Part shown: positions 53,124 to 63,188 of the stretch, one piece after another
How the letters are laid out: the number at the start of each line of letters is the position of its first letter
Position numbering within the stretch: position 1 is the first letter of the stretch
NCBI RefSeq assembly: GCF_004005375.1
Contig: NZ_RZUF01000010.1
Span: 80,388-144,387 of the forward strand
DNA: 64,000 bases
DNA from: Rheinheimera sediminis
GTDB taxonomy: Bacteria > Pseudomonadota > Gammaproteobacteria > Enterobacterales > Alteromonadaceae
Direction: 5' to 3'
Made by a program: the position numbers and the translations under genes
The notes under the pieces: model-generated
What the model was told of the DNA's origin: nothing
Databases searched by the model: none
The model's input: the letters and a program-made list of their open reading frames with translations, nothing else

Positions 53124-53594
53124 TTACCAAATTGAATATTTATCTCCTGCTCTGGTAAATATCGAAACTACATAAGCGGCGGTAAATAAAACAAAGCTGG
53201 CGAAAAAGGCATTGGGTTGGAAGGGGCTGAGCATTAAAAATCCAAAACCTAAGACTACAGTACCTTGCTCTATGCGTATATTAAGTGTTCGTTCTGGCAT
53301 TTTTAACAAGCCCGAACCAAAAAAGTAACCTCTAAGCCAATACGGTACTTTTTCCCAGTCTTCTGTGCTTTTATCAATCACGCTGATCTCCTGTTCAAGT
53401 TGGCTAACATTCACTTCGAACACGGCAGCGAGCGACTTTAATGATTCCATACTGGCTTTGCCACCAGCTTCCAGCCTTTGTACAGTGCGTACACTGAGGC
53501 CTGCTATTTCCGCCAGTTGCTCTTGCGACCAGCGTTTTTGATAACGTAGTTTTTTCAGGATCATGATTGCCTCTGCATTGCTGTGAATGTCCAT
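53124..53594 (-). CDS. HTH (XRE) - membrane domain protein
   Basis: A 156-residue protein with an N-terminal Cro/CI-type helix-turn-helix (about residues 12-70: WSQEQLAEIAGLSVRTVQRLEAG) and, after a short linker with YWLRGYFFGSG, two predicted membrane segments (about 108-125 and 128-147). Small membrane-tethered XRE regulators of this shape are known but poorly characterised. The ATG at 53564 (MILKKLRY) is an alternative start. It is convergent with the pectate lyase gene, and nothing ties it to pectin control. A four-unit heptamer repeat lies about 70 bp upstream. Confidence 0.7.
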   Translation of the reverse strand: MDIHSNAEAIMILKKLRYQKRWSQEQLAEIAGLSVRTVQRLEAGGKASMESLKSLAAVFEVNVSQLEQEISVIDKSTEDWEKVPYWLRGYFFGSGLLKMPERTLNIRIEQGTVVLGFGFLMLSPFQPNAFFASFVLFTAAYVVSIFTRAGDKYSIW

Positions 53595-53662
53595 ACTGGC
53601 TCCACCATAGCAGTGTCGGCAACGAATTGAACCCGACTACAGACCGACAAGGATAAAAACTC

Positions 53663-53690
53663 ATGATGAATGATGAATGATGAATGGTGA
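53663..53690 (-). repeat. Four tandem heptamers upstream of the HTH-membrane gene
   Basis: Three perfect ATGATGA units (53663-53683) are followed by ATGGTGA (53684-53690). The array sits in the region between yqhA and the HTH-membrane gene, within possible promoter distance of the latter. Confidence 0.7.
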
Positions 53691-53717
53691 AAAATACTCG
53701 GCAGCTGAGGCTGGAGA

Positions 53718-53744
53718 CAAAAAGCCCGGCCTTCAAGCCGGGCT
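53718..53744 (-). terminator. Intrinsic terminator after yqhA
   Basis: AGCCCGGC (53723-53730) pairs with GCCGGGCT (53737-53744). Read on the minus strand it is followed by five Ts, 11 bases past the yqhA stop. Confidence 0.8.
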
Positions 53745-53754
53745 CAGACTGCAA

Positions 53755-54264
53755 TCAAAAATTATCTTTTTTAACTGTGTCTTTGGTAATTTTATCGAGA
53801 TAACCCATAGCAAAAGCGGATGCTACAAAGGTTAGGTGAATTAACAGGTACCACATAATTTTGTCATTAGGTATGTTTTGGGTGTCCATAAACACTTTAA
53901 GCAGATGAATAGAAGAAATAGCGACAATAGAAGCTGCCACTTTATTTTTCAGTGAGTTGGAATCAAGCTTACCTAACCAGCCTAATTTATCGCCATCATC
54001 ATTAATATCCATACGTGATACGAAGTTTTCGTAGCCGGAAAACATCACCATCACCAGTAAACCGCCAACCAGCGATATATCGATTAAAGACAATACCACT
54101 AAAATCAGGTCCACTTCTTTCATGCTGAAAATGACAGGCACTATATGTAGCACTTCCTGAAAAAATTTGATGCCAAGCGCAAGCAAAGCCAAACTCAGTC
54201 CAAGGTAGATAGGAGCCATTAACCAACGGGTGGCGTACATCGTTTTTTCTATTAGCTGTTCCAT
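53755..54264 (-). CDS. yqhA: YqhA family inner-membrane protein (TIGR00645)
   Basis: A 169-residue membrane protein with four predicted segments (about 10-32, 48-72, 105-125 and 133-152). The start [20 protein letters not shown] and the central [18 protein letters not shown] are typical of the YqhA family. The family's function is unknown. The frame extends 96 bases upstream, but the ATG at 54264 matches the family start and has GGAG before it. It is divergent from the S46 peptidase gene. Confidence 0.88.
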   Translation of the reverse strand: MEQLIEKTMYATRWLMAPIYLGLSLALLALGIKFFQEVLHIVPVIFSMKEVDLILVVLSLIDISLVGGLLVMVMFSGYENFVSRMDINDDGDKLGWLGKLDSNSLKNKVAASIVAISSIHLLKVFMDTQNIPNDKIMWYLLIHLTFVASAFAMGYLDKITKDTVKKDNF

Positions 54265-54442
54265 TTTTGCTCCAGTCTGTTTAACACTTTGCTTTATGGG
54301 GGAAATACTACAGAAATTCAAGCGGCTGTCCGTTTTACTTTGTTGCAAAATATCGCACAATAGCGGCCGTTACCCGCAACAGCCTCAGCAGCGAGCTTTG
54401 ATGCTGTTAGTTTATCTGGGCCTCAATGCCAAGGAATTCCAA

Positions 54443-56602
54443 ATGAAAAAATCTCTGCTCGCGCTGGCTTTGTCCATCGCCACTTTTGCTCATGCCGATG
54501 AAGGTATGTGGCAACCTCATCAGTTACCTGAACTTGAACAACTCCTCAAAGACAAAGGTTTAGAAATTGATGCCAAAAGTATTGCTCAGCTGACAGCATT
54601 TCCAATGAATGCTGTTATTAGCTTGGGTGGATGTACTGCCTCTTTTGTCTCTGACAAAGGCCTTGTGGTCACTAACCATCACTGCGCTTATGGCAGTATC
54701 CAGCACAACAGCACCGCGGCTAATAACTTGTTAGCTAAGGGCTTTTTAGCCGAAGATTTCGACGAGGAATTACCGGCAGCACCAGGTTCTAAGGTATTTG
54801 TTACCCAAGAAGTGACAAATATCACAGCTCAGATCAATCAGGAATTAACTCCACAACTCAAAGGCAAGGCTCGTTTTGACCGTATTAGCGAGTTGCGCAA
54901 AGATCAGATAGCTGCGTGCGAAACGCCGGGTTACCGCTGTGATGTCTACAGTTTTCACGGTGGTTTAGAGTATTACTTGATCAAGCAAATGGAAATTCGT
55001 GATGTGCGTTTAGTGCATGCGCCAGCTTCTGGTGTGGGCAAATTTGGTGGTGATATCGACAATTGGATGTGGCCCCGTCACACCGGAGATTATGCCTTTT
55101 ATCGTGCATATGTAGGTAAAGATGGTCAGCCAGCAGATTTTAGCGCTGAGAACATTCCTTTTAACCCTCCTTCCTACCTAAAGGTATCTGCGAAGCCTCT
55201 TCAGGAAAACGATTTTGTCATGGTGATTGGTTATCCGGGCCGAACCAACAGATACAATACGGCCGCCGAAGTGGAAAATCAGTTCACGCAAGTTTTGCCT
55301 TTATCCAAAGCTTACCGCGAAGAAGCTATACAGGTGATTAAGCTGCATTCTGCCGAGGGGTCTGAGGCCCGAATCAAATACGAAAGCATTCTGGCGTCAT
55401 TGGCAAACTATGCAAAAAACTTCGAAGGCATGATCCACAGTTACAAAACAGGTGATATTCAGCAGCGTAAAGATCAGTTTGATAAAGGCCTGAATTTGTG
55501 GATTAAGTCCAGTCCGGCTCGCCAGGCGAAATATGCTCCGGCAGTTCGCAGCTTGCAACAATTATTAGAGGAGGAGCAGGAGTATCAACAGCGCGATCTG
55601 ATTCTGGGCTATTTGAGTTATGGTCAGCTATTTACTACTGCTAAACGTTTATACCGCTTAGCTCATGAACAGCAAAAACCAGATACAGAGCGTGAAATGG
55701 GGTATCAAGAGCGCGATTTAGGGCGTTTTTCTGCCAGCATGAAACGGTTATCCCGTAGCTTCGATGCCAAAGTGGAGCAAGAGCTGATGCTGCATTTCCT
55801 GCAACATTACGCAAAATTACCTAAAGATCAGCGGTTAAAAGCGCTGGATGGTTATTTTGGTATAGGTTCTGGTGAATTGGACGTGGCGACACTTCGCAGC
55901 AAACTTGAAGCTTTGTATCAGGTTACAACCCTGTCTGATGAAGTGGAACGTTTAGCCTGGATGGGTAAATCTGTGGAAGATTTTAAAGCGAGCGAAGATC
56001 CATTGATCCAATACGCTGTTGCTATGTACGACACTGATATGGCGCTGGAAATTGCAGATAAAGAACACAAAGGCAAGCTGGCTGTTGCTCGTCCGCAGGT
56101 GATGGAAGCTATCATTGCGTTTAACAAAGCCAATGGTAAGGCGGTATATGCCGATGCCAACAGCACACTGCGTGTGACTTATGGTTCTATCAAAGGCTAC
56201 CAACCAAGAGATGCAGTGTCTTATCAGCCATTTACAACAGCTGCTGGTATTTTACAGAAACAAACAGGTATAGATCCTTTTGATGCACCACCAGCTCAGG
56301 TAGAAGCCCTGAAAAAGGCTGATTTCGGTATCTACAAAGATGCGGTTTATAACAATCTGCCAGTAAACTTTTTAAGTACTGTAGATACTACAGGCGGTAA
56401 TTCAGGCTCGCCAACGCTAAACGGTAAAGCTGAGTTAGTGGGTTTGTTATTTGATGGGGTGATTGAAGGTATTATCGGCAACTGGGACTATGATCCGGCC
56501 ACCAACCGCTCTATTCACGTCGACAGCCGTTATATGCTTTGGCAGATGGAGAAAGTTGATGGCGCCAATAACCTTCTGAAAGAAATGACAATAGTTAAAT
56601 AG
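54443..56602 (+). CDS. S46 family dipeptidyl-peptidase (DPP7-like)
   Basis: A 719-residue exported serine peptidase removing dipeptides from the N-terminus of peptides. The signal peptide is MKKSLLALALSIATFAHA. Catalytic residues are visible: His in TNHHCAYG (about 80), Asp in GGDIDNWMWPRHTGDY, and Ser in TGGNSGSPTLN. The segment after the Ser reads LLFDGVIEG; a Gly rather than Arg there points to the DPP7 type (hydrophobic preference) rather than the acidic-specific DPP11, by family knowledge. The ATG at 54443, with AAGGA upstream, is the start; the open frame extending to 54230 is ignored since it precedes the signal. Confidence 0.93.
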   Translation: MKKSLLALALSIATFAHADEGMWQPHQLPELEQLLKDKGLEIDAKSIAQLTAFPMNAVISLGGCTASFVSDKGLVVTNHHCAYGSIQHNSTAANNLLAKGFLAEDFDEELPAAPGSKVFVTQEVTNITAQINQELTPQLKGKARFDRISELRKDQIAACETPGYRCDVYSFHGGLEYYLIKQMEIRDVRLVHAPASGVGKFGGDIDNWMWPRHTGDYAFYRAYVGKDGQPADFSAENIPFNPPSYLKVSAKPLQENDFVMVIGYPGRTNRYNTAAEVENQFTQVLPLSKAYREEAIQVIKLHSAEGSEARIKYESILASLANYAKNFEGMIHSYKTGDIQQRKDQFDKGLNLWIKSSPARQAKYAPAVRSLQQLLEEEQEYQQRDLILGYLSYGQLFTTAKRLYRLAHEQQKPDTEREMGYQERDLGRFSASMKRLSRSFDAKVEQELMLHFLQHYAKLPKDQRLKALDGYFGIGSGELDVATLRSKLEALYQVTTLSDEVERLAWMGKSVEDFKASEDPLIQYAVAMYDTDMALEIADKEHKGKLAVARPQVMEAIIAFNKANGKAVYADANSTLRVTYGSIKGYQPRDAVSYQPFTTAAGILQKQTGIDPFDAPPAQVEALKKADFGIYKDAVYNNLPVNFLSTVDTTGGNSGSPTLNGKAELVGLLFDGVIEGIIGNWDYDPATNRSIHVDSRYMLWQMEKVDGANNLLKEMTIVK

Positions 56603-56603
56603 C

Positions 56604-56740
56604 CTGTAGGGGCGGGGCTTGTCCCCGTCCGTCTCAAATTCCAAACAAATCTTTATAAGGGCTTGTCCCCGCCCGTCTAAAATTCAAATCAAATGCTGTT
56701 TAGGCTTTAGGGGCGTCCGTCTCAAATTCAAATCACAACC
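56604..56740. repeat. Three degenerate ~45-50 bp repeats after the S46 gene
   Basis: Three related units follow the stop codon: about 56604-56650, 56654-56692 and 56704-56740. Shared parts are GGGGC or GGGCTTGTCCCCG, then CCGTCTCAAATTC or CCGTCTAAAATTC, then AAATC. The first two contain a small GGGG...CCCC palindrome that could act as a terminator. Confidence 0.6.
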
Positions 56741-56753
56741 GGGGATAGTTGCT

Positions 56754-57767
56754 TTAAGGCGTTACAGTAAAACTAATAGCCCCAAGCAATTGCCCCGAGT
56801 CTGTCACTACCCGAATCTTCCATTTACCCGCAGCATCCTGTGGAAACTGCTGTTTTCGTGTCCAGGCTCTGTAGCCTTGTTCCCGTCCGCCGGAAATATC
56901 CAGTCGAATGCGTTCTACGGACTCACCGTTATGAACCCATTCATGATAAATCTGTTCTTTCAGGCCTCGTGGTGCCCGTACTGAAGTATAGGCATACACA
57001 CCTTGTTGCAATTGTGACAGTGTAAGCTCTGTAAAAGTTGAACCAGGTAAACGTTGCTCGTAATCCAGTTGCTGGCTCAATTGAATGTCGTTTAAGCGCA
57101 AGACTGGGGCGGGGATCAAACTGCGGCCAAACCAGATGCCTGTGACAAGTACAACTAACAACAAGGATAATACAGGTAAACGCCAGCGGCCTGGTTGTGC
57201 CAATAAAGGACGGATGCTGGGAATGCTGAGCAAAGTAGAAATAATCAAAGCCAGACCCAGGCTTTGGGTGGTGGTCATAAAAAATAACAGTGGTAACACT
57301 ACCATCATCACTGCGAACAATGAGAAGCAGTGATACACCAGAAACAAAGCACGTCGTCTGGTCAGTAGTTTGTTGTAAACCGGGTCAATCACCGCCACTA
57401 AAGCGCAGATCAACAGTAATGAGGTAAAAAGCGCCTGAGGTTGATCCCAGTCGGTGGCCGCCAGAAAGAAAGGTAAGGCAAAAAACAAACTTTCCTGATG
57501 CAATAACTGAGTCACAAAGCTGGTTAAGTCTTTGGATAAACTCACGCCAAATGTGTTCAATAAGCCTTTACGCAGCCAATATTCGCCAGTAAGCCATACC
57601 CAGCCAATGACCATTAAGATGGCAAAAAACTGGGCAAACTGCTCACGTTGCTCTACCTGCCATAAGCTGAATAAGCCAGTACAAAAGCCAAATAAAGCCA
57701 TCAAACCTGAGTACTTTTTTGTTAATTCAATAACCCAGGTAAAAACACTGCGTATTTCGTTCATCAA
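56754..57767 (-). CDS. DUF5924/DUF2914 membrane protein
   Basis: A 337-residue protein with about seven predicted membrane segments in residues 15-215, followed by a soluble C-terminal part of about 110 residues resembling DUF2914. Family features are QGVYAYTSVRAPRGLKEQIYHEW, then RKQQFP and GKWKIRVVTDSGQLLG. The C-terminal part is probably outside the cytoplasm, as inferred from the helix count. Function is unknown. It is convergent with the S46 peptidase gene across the degenerate repeats, and divergent from the next membrane-protein gene. Confidence 0.72.
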   Translation of the reverse strand: MMNEIRSVFTWVIELTKKYSGLMALFGFCTGLFSLWQVEQREQFAQFFAILMVIGWVWLTGEYWLRKGLLNTFGVSLSKDLTSFVTQLLHQESLFFALPFFLAATDWDQPQALFTSLLLICALVAVIDPVYNKLLTRRRALFLVYHCFSLFAVMMVVLPLLFFMTTTQSLGLALIISTLLSIPSIRPLLAQPGRWRLPVLSLLLVVLVTGIWFGRSLIPAPVLRLNDIQLSQQLDYEQRLPGSTFTELTLSQLQQGVYAYTSVRAPRGLKEQIYHEWVHNGESVERIRLDISGGREQGYRAWTRKQQFPQDAAGKWKIRVVTDSGQLLGAISFTVTP

Positions 57768-57977
57768 ACCCCCATAGTTTTGATTTCTGCCCAGTGGTAG
57801 AGGGTTGAATTCATATGTTTGTACTATAGGCTCTAATGATTTGGGAGTGACGTTTTGGTTTTAGATTGCCGCTGATTTCTGCTAGTTTGCATAATCTATG
57901 GCTAAAACTGCCTTTTTCTGCGTCAGCTATTCTTAGTAACCCTGCTTTTGCAGTAAGATAGTCGGCAGTTCGTTGCC

Positions 57978-58742
57978 ATGAGGGTTGCGACTAGAGTAGT
58001 GATAAAAGGGTTAAAGTTTGTGGATCAGAACGTGCAGGTAAAACTTATTATTCGTCGGGTGCCAATCCAGGCTGCCATGTCATGGCTGACCAAAGCCTGG
58101 GAATTATTTCGGCAAGCACCTTCCACAATGATAGCTATGGTTGCTTTTATGACGGTGCTGAGTTTAGTGGCCCAATTGCACCCAGTGCTGGCAGTATTCC
58201 TGGTGCTGGCAAATCCATTTTTAACTGCAGGCTTTTACAAAGCCATAGTGCTGTTGCAACAGCAAAAGGAAGTGAATTTCCAACTGCTTTTTAGTGTGTT
58301 CAGTGAGACCCGCTATCGTCGTACTTTTATAAGATTAGCTGGTGCTAACTTACTGGCGAATATCCCTTTGATGCTATTGGCTGCCAGGTTGATGGAGCAA
58401 ACCAAAACTGGCGTGGTTGACCCAATGACGATGTTTTTATTAGCTGTGGTATTGAGTCTGGTTTTTATGCTATTTGCTTATGCAGTCGCTATTGCTTATT
58501 TTCTGAATGAACAACGTTTGCAGGCTATTTTAACGGCCAGCCTGACAGCCTGTTGGCGTAATGTGGGTGCCCTAACCTTATTTGGCATTATGGCTGTAGC
58601 ACTAGGCATGTTTGGTATTGTTACCTTTGGTTTCGCTTTTATTGTGATCATCCCTGTACTTCAAATCGCATTCTTTTTGTCTTTCAGTGCTTTTTTTGCC
58701 CTGCAACTGGATGACTCAGCACCTGCTGTGTTGGAAGTATAA
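57978..58742 (+). CDS. BPSS1780-like integral membrane protein
   Basis: A 254-residue hydrophobic protein with about six membrane segments between residues 50 and 245. It resembles the BPSS1780-type membrane family, whose function is unknown. Recognisable parts are WLTKAWELFRQAPSTMIAM and NPFLTAGFYKAIV. A GTG at 58020 with AAAGGG eight bases upstream is a better-supported start than the ATG at 57978 and would remove 14 residues. Its stop lies two bases before recX, so it is transcribed with recX and alaS. It occupies the place recA has in many relatives. Confidence 0.65.
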   Translation: MRVATRVVIKGLKFVDQNVQVKLIIRRVPIQAAMSWLTKAWELFRQAPSTMIAMVAFMTVLSLVAQLHPVLAVFLVLANPFLTAGFYKAIVLLQQQKEVNFQLLFSVFSETRYRRTFIRLAGANLLANIPLMLLAARLMEQTKTGVVDPMTMFLLAVVLSLVFMLFAYAVAIAYFLNEQRLQAILTASLTACWRNVGALTLFGIMAVALGMFGIVTFGFAFIVIIPVLQIAFFLSFSAFFALQLDDSAPAVLEV

Positions 58743-58744
58743 GC

Positions 58745-59230
58745 ATGGCAGAGCCTCAGCCCTCGCAAGAGCCAAAGCTTCCAACAGAGCAGGAATTGCG
58801 GCAATGGCTATTGGGCTTGTTATCACGCCGTGAATACAGCGCGCAGGAGCTAAAACAAAAGTTAAAGCAAAAAGGCGCTTCGGCGGAACAAACTGGCCAA
58901 TTGCTCGAATGGGCGCAGCAACGGGATTATCAAAATGAGTTACGTTATGCCCGTATGCAGGTCAATGCAAAGTTGCATAAAGGCTATGGATGGTTTTACA
59001 TTAGCCAGTTTTGTGCGCAGCAGGGCATTAAAAAAGAACTACAACAGCAACTGCTGGAAGAATTAGACATCGATTGGTTTGAGGTCGCTACAGAGGCGTA
59101 CCGGAAAAAATATGCGGATAAACCCATAGCGGATTATCAGGACAAACTTAAACGGATGCGTTACTTACAAAGCCGTGGCTTTGGCAGTGACATCATCCAA
59201 CTTGTATTTGCAGAGCTTAAAGAAGAGTAA
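58745..59230 (+). CDS. recX: RecX, regulator of RecA
   Basis: A 161-residue helical-repeat protein that in other bacteria caps RecA filaments and restrains recombination. LLSRREYSAQELKQKLKQKG near residue 30 and RYLQSRGFGSDIIQLVF at the C-terminus are family signatures. It lies two bases after the membrane-protein gene and three bases before alaS. The usual partner recA is not adjacent, although the downstream order (alaS, lysC, csrA) is otherwise standard. Confidence 0.93.
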   Translation: MAEPQPSQEPKLPTEQELRQWLLGLLSRREYSAQELKQKLKQKGASAEQTGQLLEWAQQRDYQNELRYARMQVNAKLHKGYGWFYISQFCAQQGIKKELQQQLLEELDIDWFEVATEAYRKKYADKPIADYQDKLKRMRYLQSRGFGSDIIQLVFAELKEE

Positions 59231-59233
59231 GAT

Positions 59234-61858
59234 ATGTATATGACTTCGGCACAACTTCGCCGCGCTTTCCTGGACTTTTTTGCCAGTAAAGGCCACCAAA
59301 TCGTTAGCAGTAGTTCACTGATCCCAGGTAATGACCCCACTTTACTTTTCACCAACGCAGGTATGGTGCAGTTTAAAGATGTGTTTTTAGGCCAGGACAA
59401 GCGCAGCTACAACCGCGCTGTGACAGCACAACGTTGTTTGCGCGCAGGCGGTAAGCACAACGATTTAGAAAACGTAGGCTATACAGCCCGTCACCATACC
59501 TTCTTTGAGATGCTGGGTAACTTCAGCTTTGGCGATTACTTCAAACAGGACGCTATTAAATACGCCTGGGAATTTTTAACTGAAGTAGTGATGCTGCCAA
59601 AAGAAAAACTCTGGATCACTGTCTACGCGACAGACGATGAAGCTTTTGATATCTGGACCAAAGAGATTGGTGTGCCAGCTGAGCGCGCTATCCGTATTGG
59701 TGATAACAAAGGTGCACCTTATGCTTCGGATAACTTCTGGGCTATGGGTGATACAGGCCCTTGTGGTCCTTGTACTGAAATTTTCTATGATCACGGCGAT
59801 CACATCTGGGGTGGCCCACCGGGTTCACCAGAAGAAGATGGCGATCGTTTTATTGAGATCTGGAACAACGTCTTTATGCAGTTTAACCGTCACGCCGATG
59901 GCCGGATGGAACCACTGCCAAAACCAAGCGTGGATACAGGCATGGGCTTGGAACGTATTGCAGCAATTTTGCAAAACGTCCACAGCAACTACGAAATCGA
60001 CACCTTTGCCGCGCTGATTAAAGCCACAGCGGAAATTACTGGTGCGAAAGACTTAAACGACAAGTCGTTACGGGTCGTCGCTGACCATATCCGCAGCTGC
60101 TCGTTTTTAGTAGCTGATGGCGTCATGCCATCCAACGAGGGCCGCGGTTATGTGCTGCGCCGTATTATTCGCCGCGCTATCCGTCACGGTAACAAGCTGG
60201 GTGCCAAAGGCGTATTCTTTAGCAAACTGGTCGGCGCTTTGGCTGAACAAATGGGTGAAGCTTACCCTGAACTGATTGAAAAACAGGCCGTAATTGAAAA
60301 AGTGCTGGCGCTTGAAGAAGAGCAATTTGGTAAAACTTTAGAGCGTGGTCTGGGTATTCTGGAAGAGGCTTTAGCAGGACTGAATGGCAGTACTGTGATC
60401 CCTGGCGAAGTCGCCTTTAAGCTGTATGACACCTACGGCTTCCCACTGGATTTAACCAGCGATGTGGCGCGTGAGCGCGGTTTAACTGTGGATCAGGCAG
60501 GCTTTGAAGCTTCGATGGAAGCGCAGCGTAAACGCGCTCAACAAGCTTCTAACTTTGGAGCTGATTACAACCAGGCATTAACTTCGGCCCAGTGCACCGA
60601 CTTTACCGGCTACACCCAGATTCAGGGCAAAGCCAAAGTGGTCGAAATTCTGCTGGAAGGCAATGCTGTTAACTCTTTGACAGATGGACAGCAAGCGCTG
60701 GTGATCCTGGACCAAACGCCGTTTTACGCCGAGTCCGGTGGTCAGGCAGGTGATGCTGGTGTGTTAACGCTGGCCAATGGTGCTGTATTTACCGTGGCTG
60801 ACACCATCAAACTGGGCAAAGCTTTTGCCCATAAAGGCAGTTTAAAAGGTGCTTTGGCAATTGGCGATTTAGTCGATGCGGCCATTGATAATGCCCGTCG
60901 TGAAGCTATTCGTAAAAACCACTCTGCCACTCACTTATTACACGCAGCGCTGCGTACTGTGCTGGGTGAGCATGTGACGCAAAAAGGTTCTTTAGTAGGT
61001 TCAGAGCGTTTACGTTTTGACTTCTCCCATTTTGAAGCGGTCAAAGCGGACGAAATTCGCCGTATCGAACAACTGGTTAACGAGCAAGTACAGCAAAACC
61101 ACGAAGTGCTGACCCGTCTGATGAATGTTGATGATGCTAAAGCAGCGGGCGCTATGGCGCTGTTTGGCGAAAAATACGATGACGAAGTGCGTGTGCTGAG
61201 CATGGGCGACTTCTCAATTGAACTCTGTGGTGGTACTCACGTGTCCCGCACTGGCGATATAGGTTTATTTAAAATTGTGGTCGAAAGCGGCATAGCTGCA
61301 GGTATTCGCCGTATTGAGGCTGTGACTGGCGAAGGCGCTTTAGCTTTTGTGCATAAGCTGGAACAACAAGCTCAAACTGTGGCTTCAATGCTCAAAGGCG
61401 ATGTATTTTCTATTGCTGAAAAAGTGCAGCAAGCGATGGACAGCCGCAAAGCCTTAGAGAAAGAGCTGGAGCAATTAAAAGCTAAGCTGGCCAGCGCTGC
61501 CGGTGCTTCCTTACTGGAGCAGGTGCAGCTGATCAATGGCGTGAAAGTGCTGATTGCAGAGCTGAAGGGCGCTGATCCAAAAGCTTTCCGTACTATGGTC
61601 GATGAGCTGAAGAATAAATTAGGTTCAGGCATTTTGTTACTGGCCACAGCAGCTGATGGCAAAGTTAGTTTAATTGCAGGCGTCACCTCTGATTTAACAG
61701 CTAAAGTACAAGCGGGTCAGCTGATTGGCTGGGCTGCAGAGCAAGTAGGGGGCAAAGGCGGTGGTAAGCCTGATTTAGCTCAGGCAGGTGGCACTGATGT
61801 GGCCGCTTTACCTGGCGTACTGAAAGCTGCTGCCGACTATATTGCGGCTAAGCTGTAA
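59234..61858 (+). CDS. alaS: Alanyl-tRNA synthetase
   Basis: An 874-residue class II synthetase, collinear with E. coli AlaS (876). The aminoacylation domain starts [14 protein letters not shown] and includes [16 protein letters not shown] and [17 protein letters not shown]. The editing domain carries [13 protein letters not shown] and the Cys/His zinc-site [13 protein letters not shown]. The C-terminal domain (about 700-874) ends with [15 protein letters not shown]. The ATG at 59234 or the one at 59240 may start it, a difference of two residues. It lies three bases after recX and six before lysC. Confidence 0.97.
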   Translation: MYMTSAQLRRAFLDFFASKGHQIVSSSSLIPGNDPTLLFTNAGMVQFKDVFLGQDKRSYNRAVTAQRCLRAGGKHNDLENVGYTARHHTFFEMLGNFSFGDYFKQDAIKYAWEFLTEVVMLPKEKLWITVYATDDEAFDIWTKEIGVPAERAIRIGDNKGAPYASDNFWAMGDTGPCGPCTEIFYDHGDHIWGGPPGSPEEDGDRFIEIWNNVFMQFNRHADGRMEPLPKPSVDTGMGLERIAAILQNVHSNYEIDTFAALIKATAEITGAKDLNDKSLRVVADHIRSCSFLVADGVMPSNEGRGYVLRRIIRRAIRHGNKLGAKGVFFSKLVGALAEQMGEAYPELIEKQAVIEKVLALEEEQFGKTLERGLGILEEALAGLNGSTVIPGEVAFKLYDTYGFPLDLTSDVARERGLTVDQAGFEASMEAQRKRAQQASNFGADYNQALTSAQCTDFTGYTQIQGKAKVVEILLEGNAVNSLTDGQQALVILDQTPFYAESGGQAGDAGVLTLANGAVFTVADTIKLGKAFAHKGSLKGALAIGDLVDAAIDNARREAIRKNHSATHLLHAALRTVLGEHVTQKGSLVGSERLRFDFSHFEAVKADEIRRIEQLVNEQVQQNHEVLTRLMNVDDAKAAGAMALFGEKYDDEVRVLSMGDFSIELCGGTHVSRTGDIGLFKIVVESGIAAGIRRIEAVTGEGALAFVHKLEQQAQTVASMLKGDVFSIAEKVQQAMDSRKALEKELEQLKAKLASAAGASLLEQVQLINGVKVLIAELKGADPKAFRTMVDELKNKLGSGILLLATAADGKVSLIAGVTSDLTAKVQAGQLIGWAAEQVGGKGGGKPDLAQAGGTDVAALPGVLKAAADYIAAKL

Positions 61859-61864
61859 AGCTCA

Positions 61865-63073
61865 GTGGCTTTATATGTACAAAAATTCGGGGGTACTTGC
61901 GTGGGTACCCCCGAACGTATCGAAGCTGTGGCAGAACAGGTGATTCAAACTGTGCATGCCGGTCATAAAGTAGTAGTGGTAGTGTCTGCTATGGCAGGAG
62001 AAACCAATAGGCTGCTTGGGCTGGCGCATCAGATTGACAGCCGTCCTGCTACTCGGGAACTGGATATGCTCGCCGCCAGCGGTGAACAGGTCAGTATAGC
62101 TTTGCTGGCGATGGCGCTGATTAAACGGGGTCATCCTGCTGTATCACTACTGGCTGACCAGATTGGTATTCTGACTGACAATAAATTCAGTCGTGCCCGT
62201 ATTTTATCTGTAGGCACAGAACGTTTATGGCAGGAGCTGGAGCAGGGCCATATTGTGATTGCCGCAGGTTTTCAGGGCAGGGATATCGAAGACAATATCA
62301 CGACTTTAGGCCGTGGCGGTTCTGATACCACTGCTGTTGCTCTGGCGGCGGCTTTAAAAGCCGACGAGTGTCAGATATTTACTGATGTCGACGGTATTTA
62401 CAGTATGGACCCGCGAGTATGTGCAGATGCATTCCGGCTGCCTTATGTCGATGCGTCCAGTATGCTCGAGCTAGCCAGCCTAGGGGCCAAAGTATTGCAT
62501 TCCCGCTCTGTTGAATACGCCGCAATGCATAGGGTGCCTGTGCGAGTGTTATCCAGCTTCAGGCCCGACCAGGGAACTTTAGTCTGTTATGAGGATCAGA
62601 ATATGAGTGTGCCAGCAGTTACAGGACTGGCATGCCAGACCGGAGAGGTCTGGCTTCAGCTAGACGATCTCAGTAGTGAGTTGCATATAGCCCTGCTAAA
62701 GGAGTTTGCCCGTTTAGCGATTGAGACCGATATGTTAAAGGTGGGCTATACAGAGTTTGGTTTAGTACAGATGCAGTTCAGTTTGAACCAAAATGATCTA
62801 ACAGCTGTAGAAGATATATGTAATGAACTGAAAAAGAAGCAAAATTTTACAGTACAAAGCAGGAAGTCTTTGGGCAAGTTATCTATAGTAGGAATAGGGC
62901 TGAAATCAAATCCTGCCATTTTAGCGACAGTATTTGAACAATTGCAGTTATTAGCCGTACAGGTTGTTGCTGTCAGTTGTGCCGAAATTAAATTATCTAT
63001 CATAGTACCAGAAGCACAACTGAATAAAGTAGCGGTCGCTTTACACTCAGTTTTATTGGAACAAGTTAATTAA
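61865..63073 (+). CDS. lysC: Monofunctional aspartokinase
   Basis: A 402-residue aspartate kinase starting at a GTG, MALYVQKFGGTCVG (the KFGGT phosphate-binding motif). The kinase domain covers about residues 1-240, with TTLGRGGSDTTAVALAAAL and FTDVDGIYSMDPR. Two ACT domains (about 265-400) are expected to bind feedback lysine and/or threonine. Its closeness to csrA is conserved in many gammaproteobacteria. The ribosome-binding site is weak and the gap to alaS is six bases, so translational coupling is likely. It complements the bifunctional ThrA at 5.2 kb. Confidence 0.93.
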   Translation: MALYVQKFGGTCVGTPERIEAVAEQVIQTVHAGHKVVVVVSAMAGETNRLLGLAHQIDSRPATRELDMLAASGEQVSIALLAMALIKRGHPAVSLLADQIGILTDNKFSRARILSVGTERLWQELEQGHIVIAAGFQGRDIEDNITTLGRGGSDTTAVALAAALKADECQIFTDVDGIYSMDPRVCADAFRLPYVDASSMLELASLGAKVLHSRSVEYAAMHRVPVRVLSSFRPDQGTLVCYEDQNMSVPAVTGLACQTGEVWLQLDDLSSELHIALLKEFARLAIETDMLKVGYTEFGLVQMQFSLNQNDLTAVEDICNELKKKQNFTVQSRKSLGKLSIVGIGLKSNPAILATVFEQLQLLAVQVVAVSCAEIKLSIIVPEAQLNKVAVALHSVLLEQVN

Positions 63074-63188
63074 TTTCAAGGTTTTCATAAATTTGTCAGC
63101 TGAGTTATCATAAAGCCGACAGGTACACGCGATGTAATTAAAACAAGCGTTACCATTGGAAGCTGGGATCATACAAAAGGAGCAAAGA

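Noticed and set aside
53404..53754. A 116-codon minus-strand frame overlapping the HTH-membrane gene
   Set aside because: It reads through the heptamer array and terminator and shifts frame relative to the recognisable HTH domain.
57945..57960. CTGC-TTTT-GCAG as a LexA box near the recX operon
   Set aside because: LexA boxes need CTGT and ACAG half-sites with an 8-base spacer; this short palindrome does not fit.
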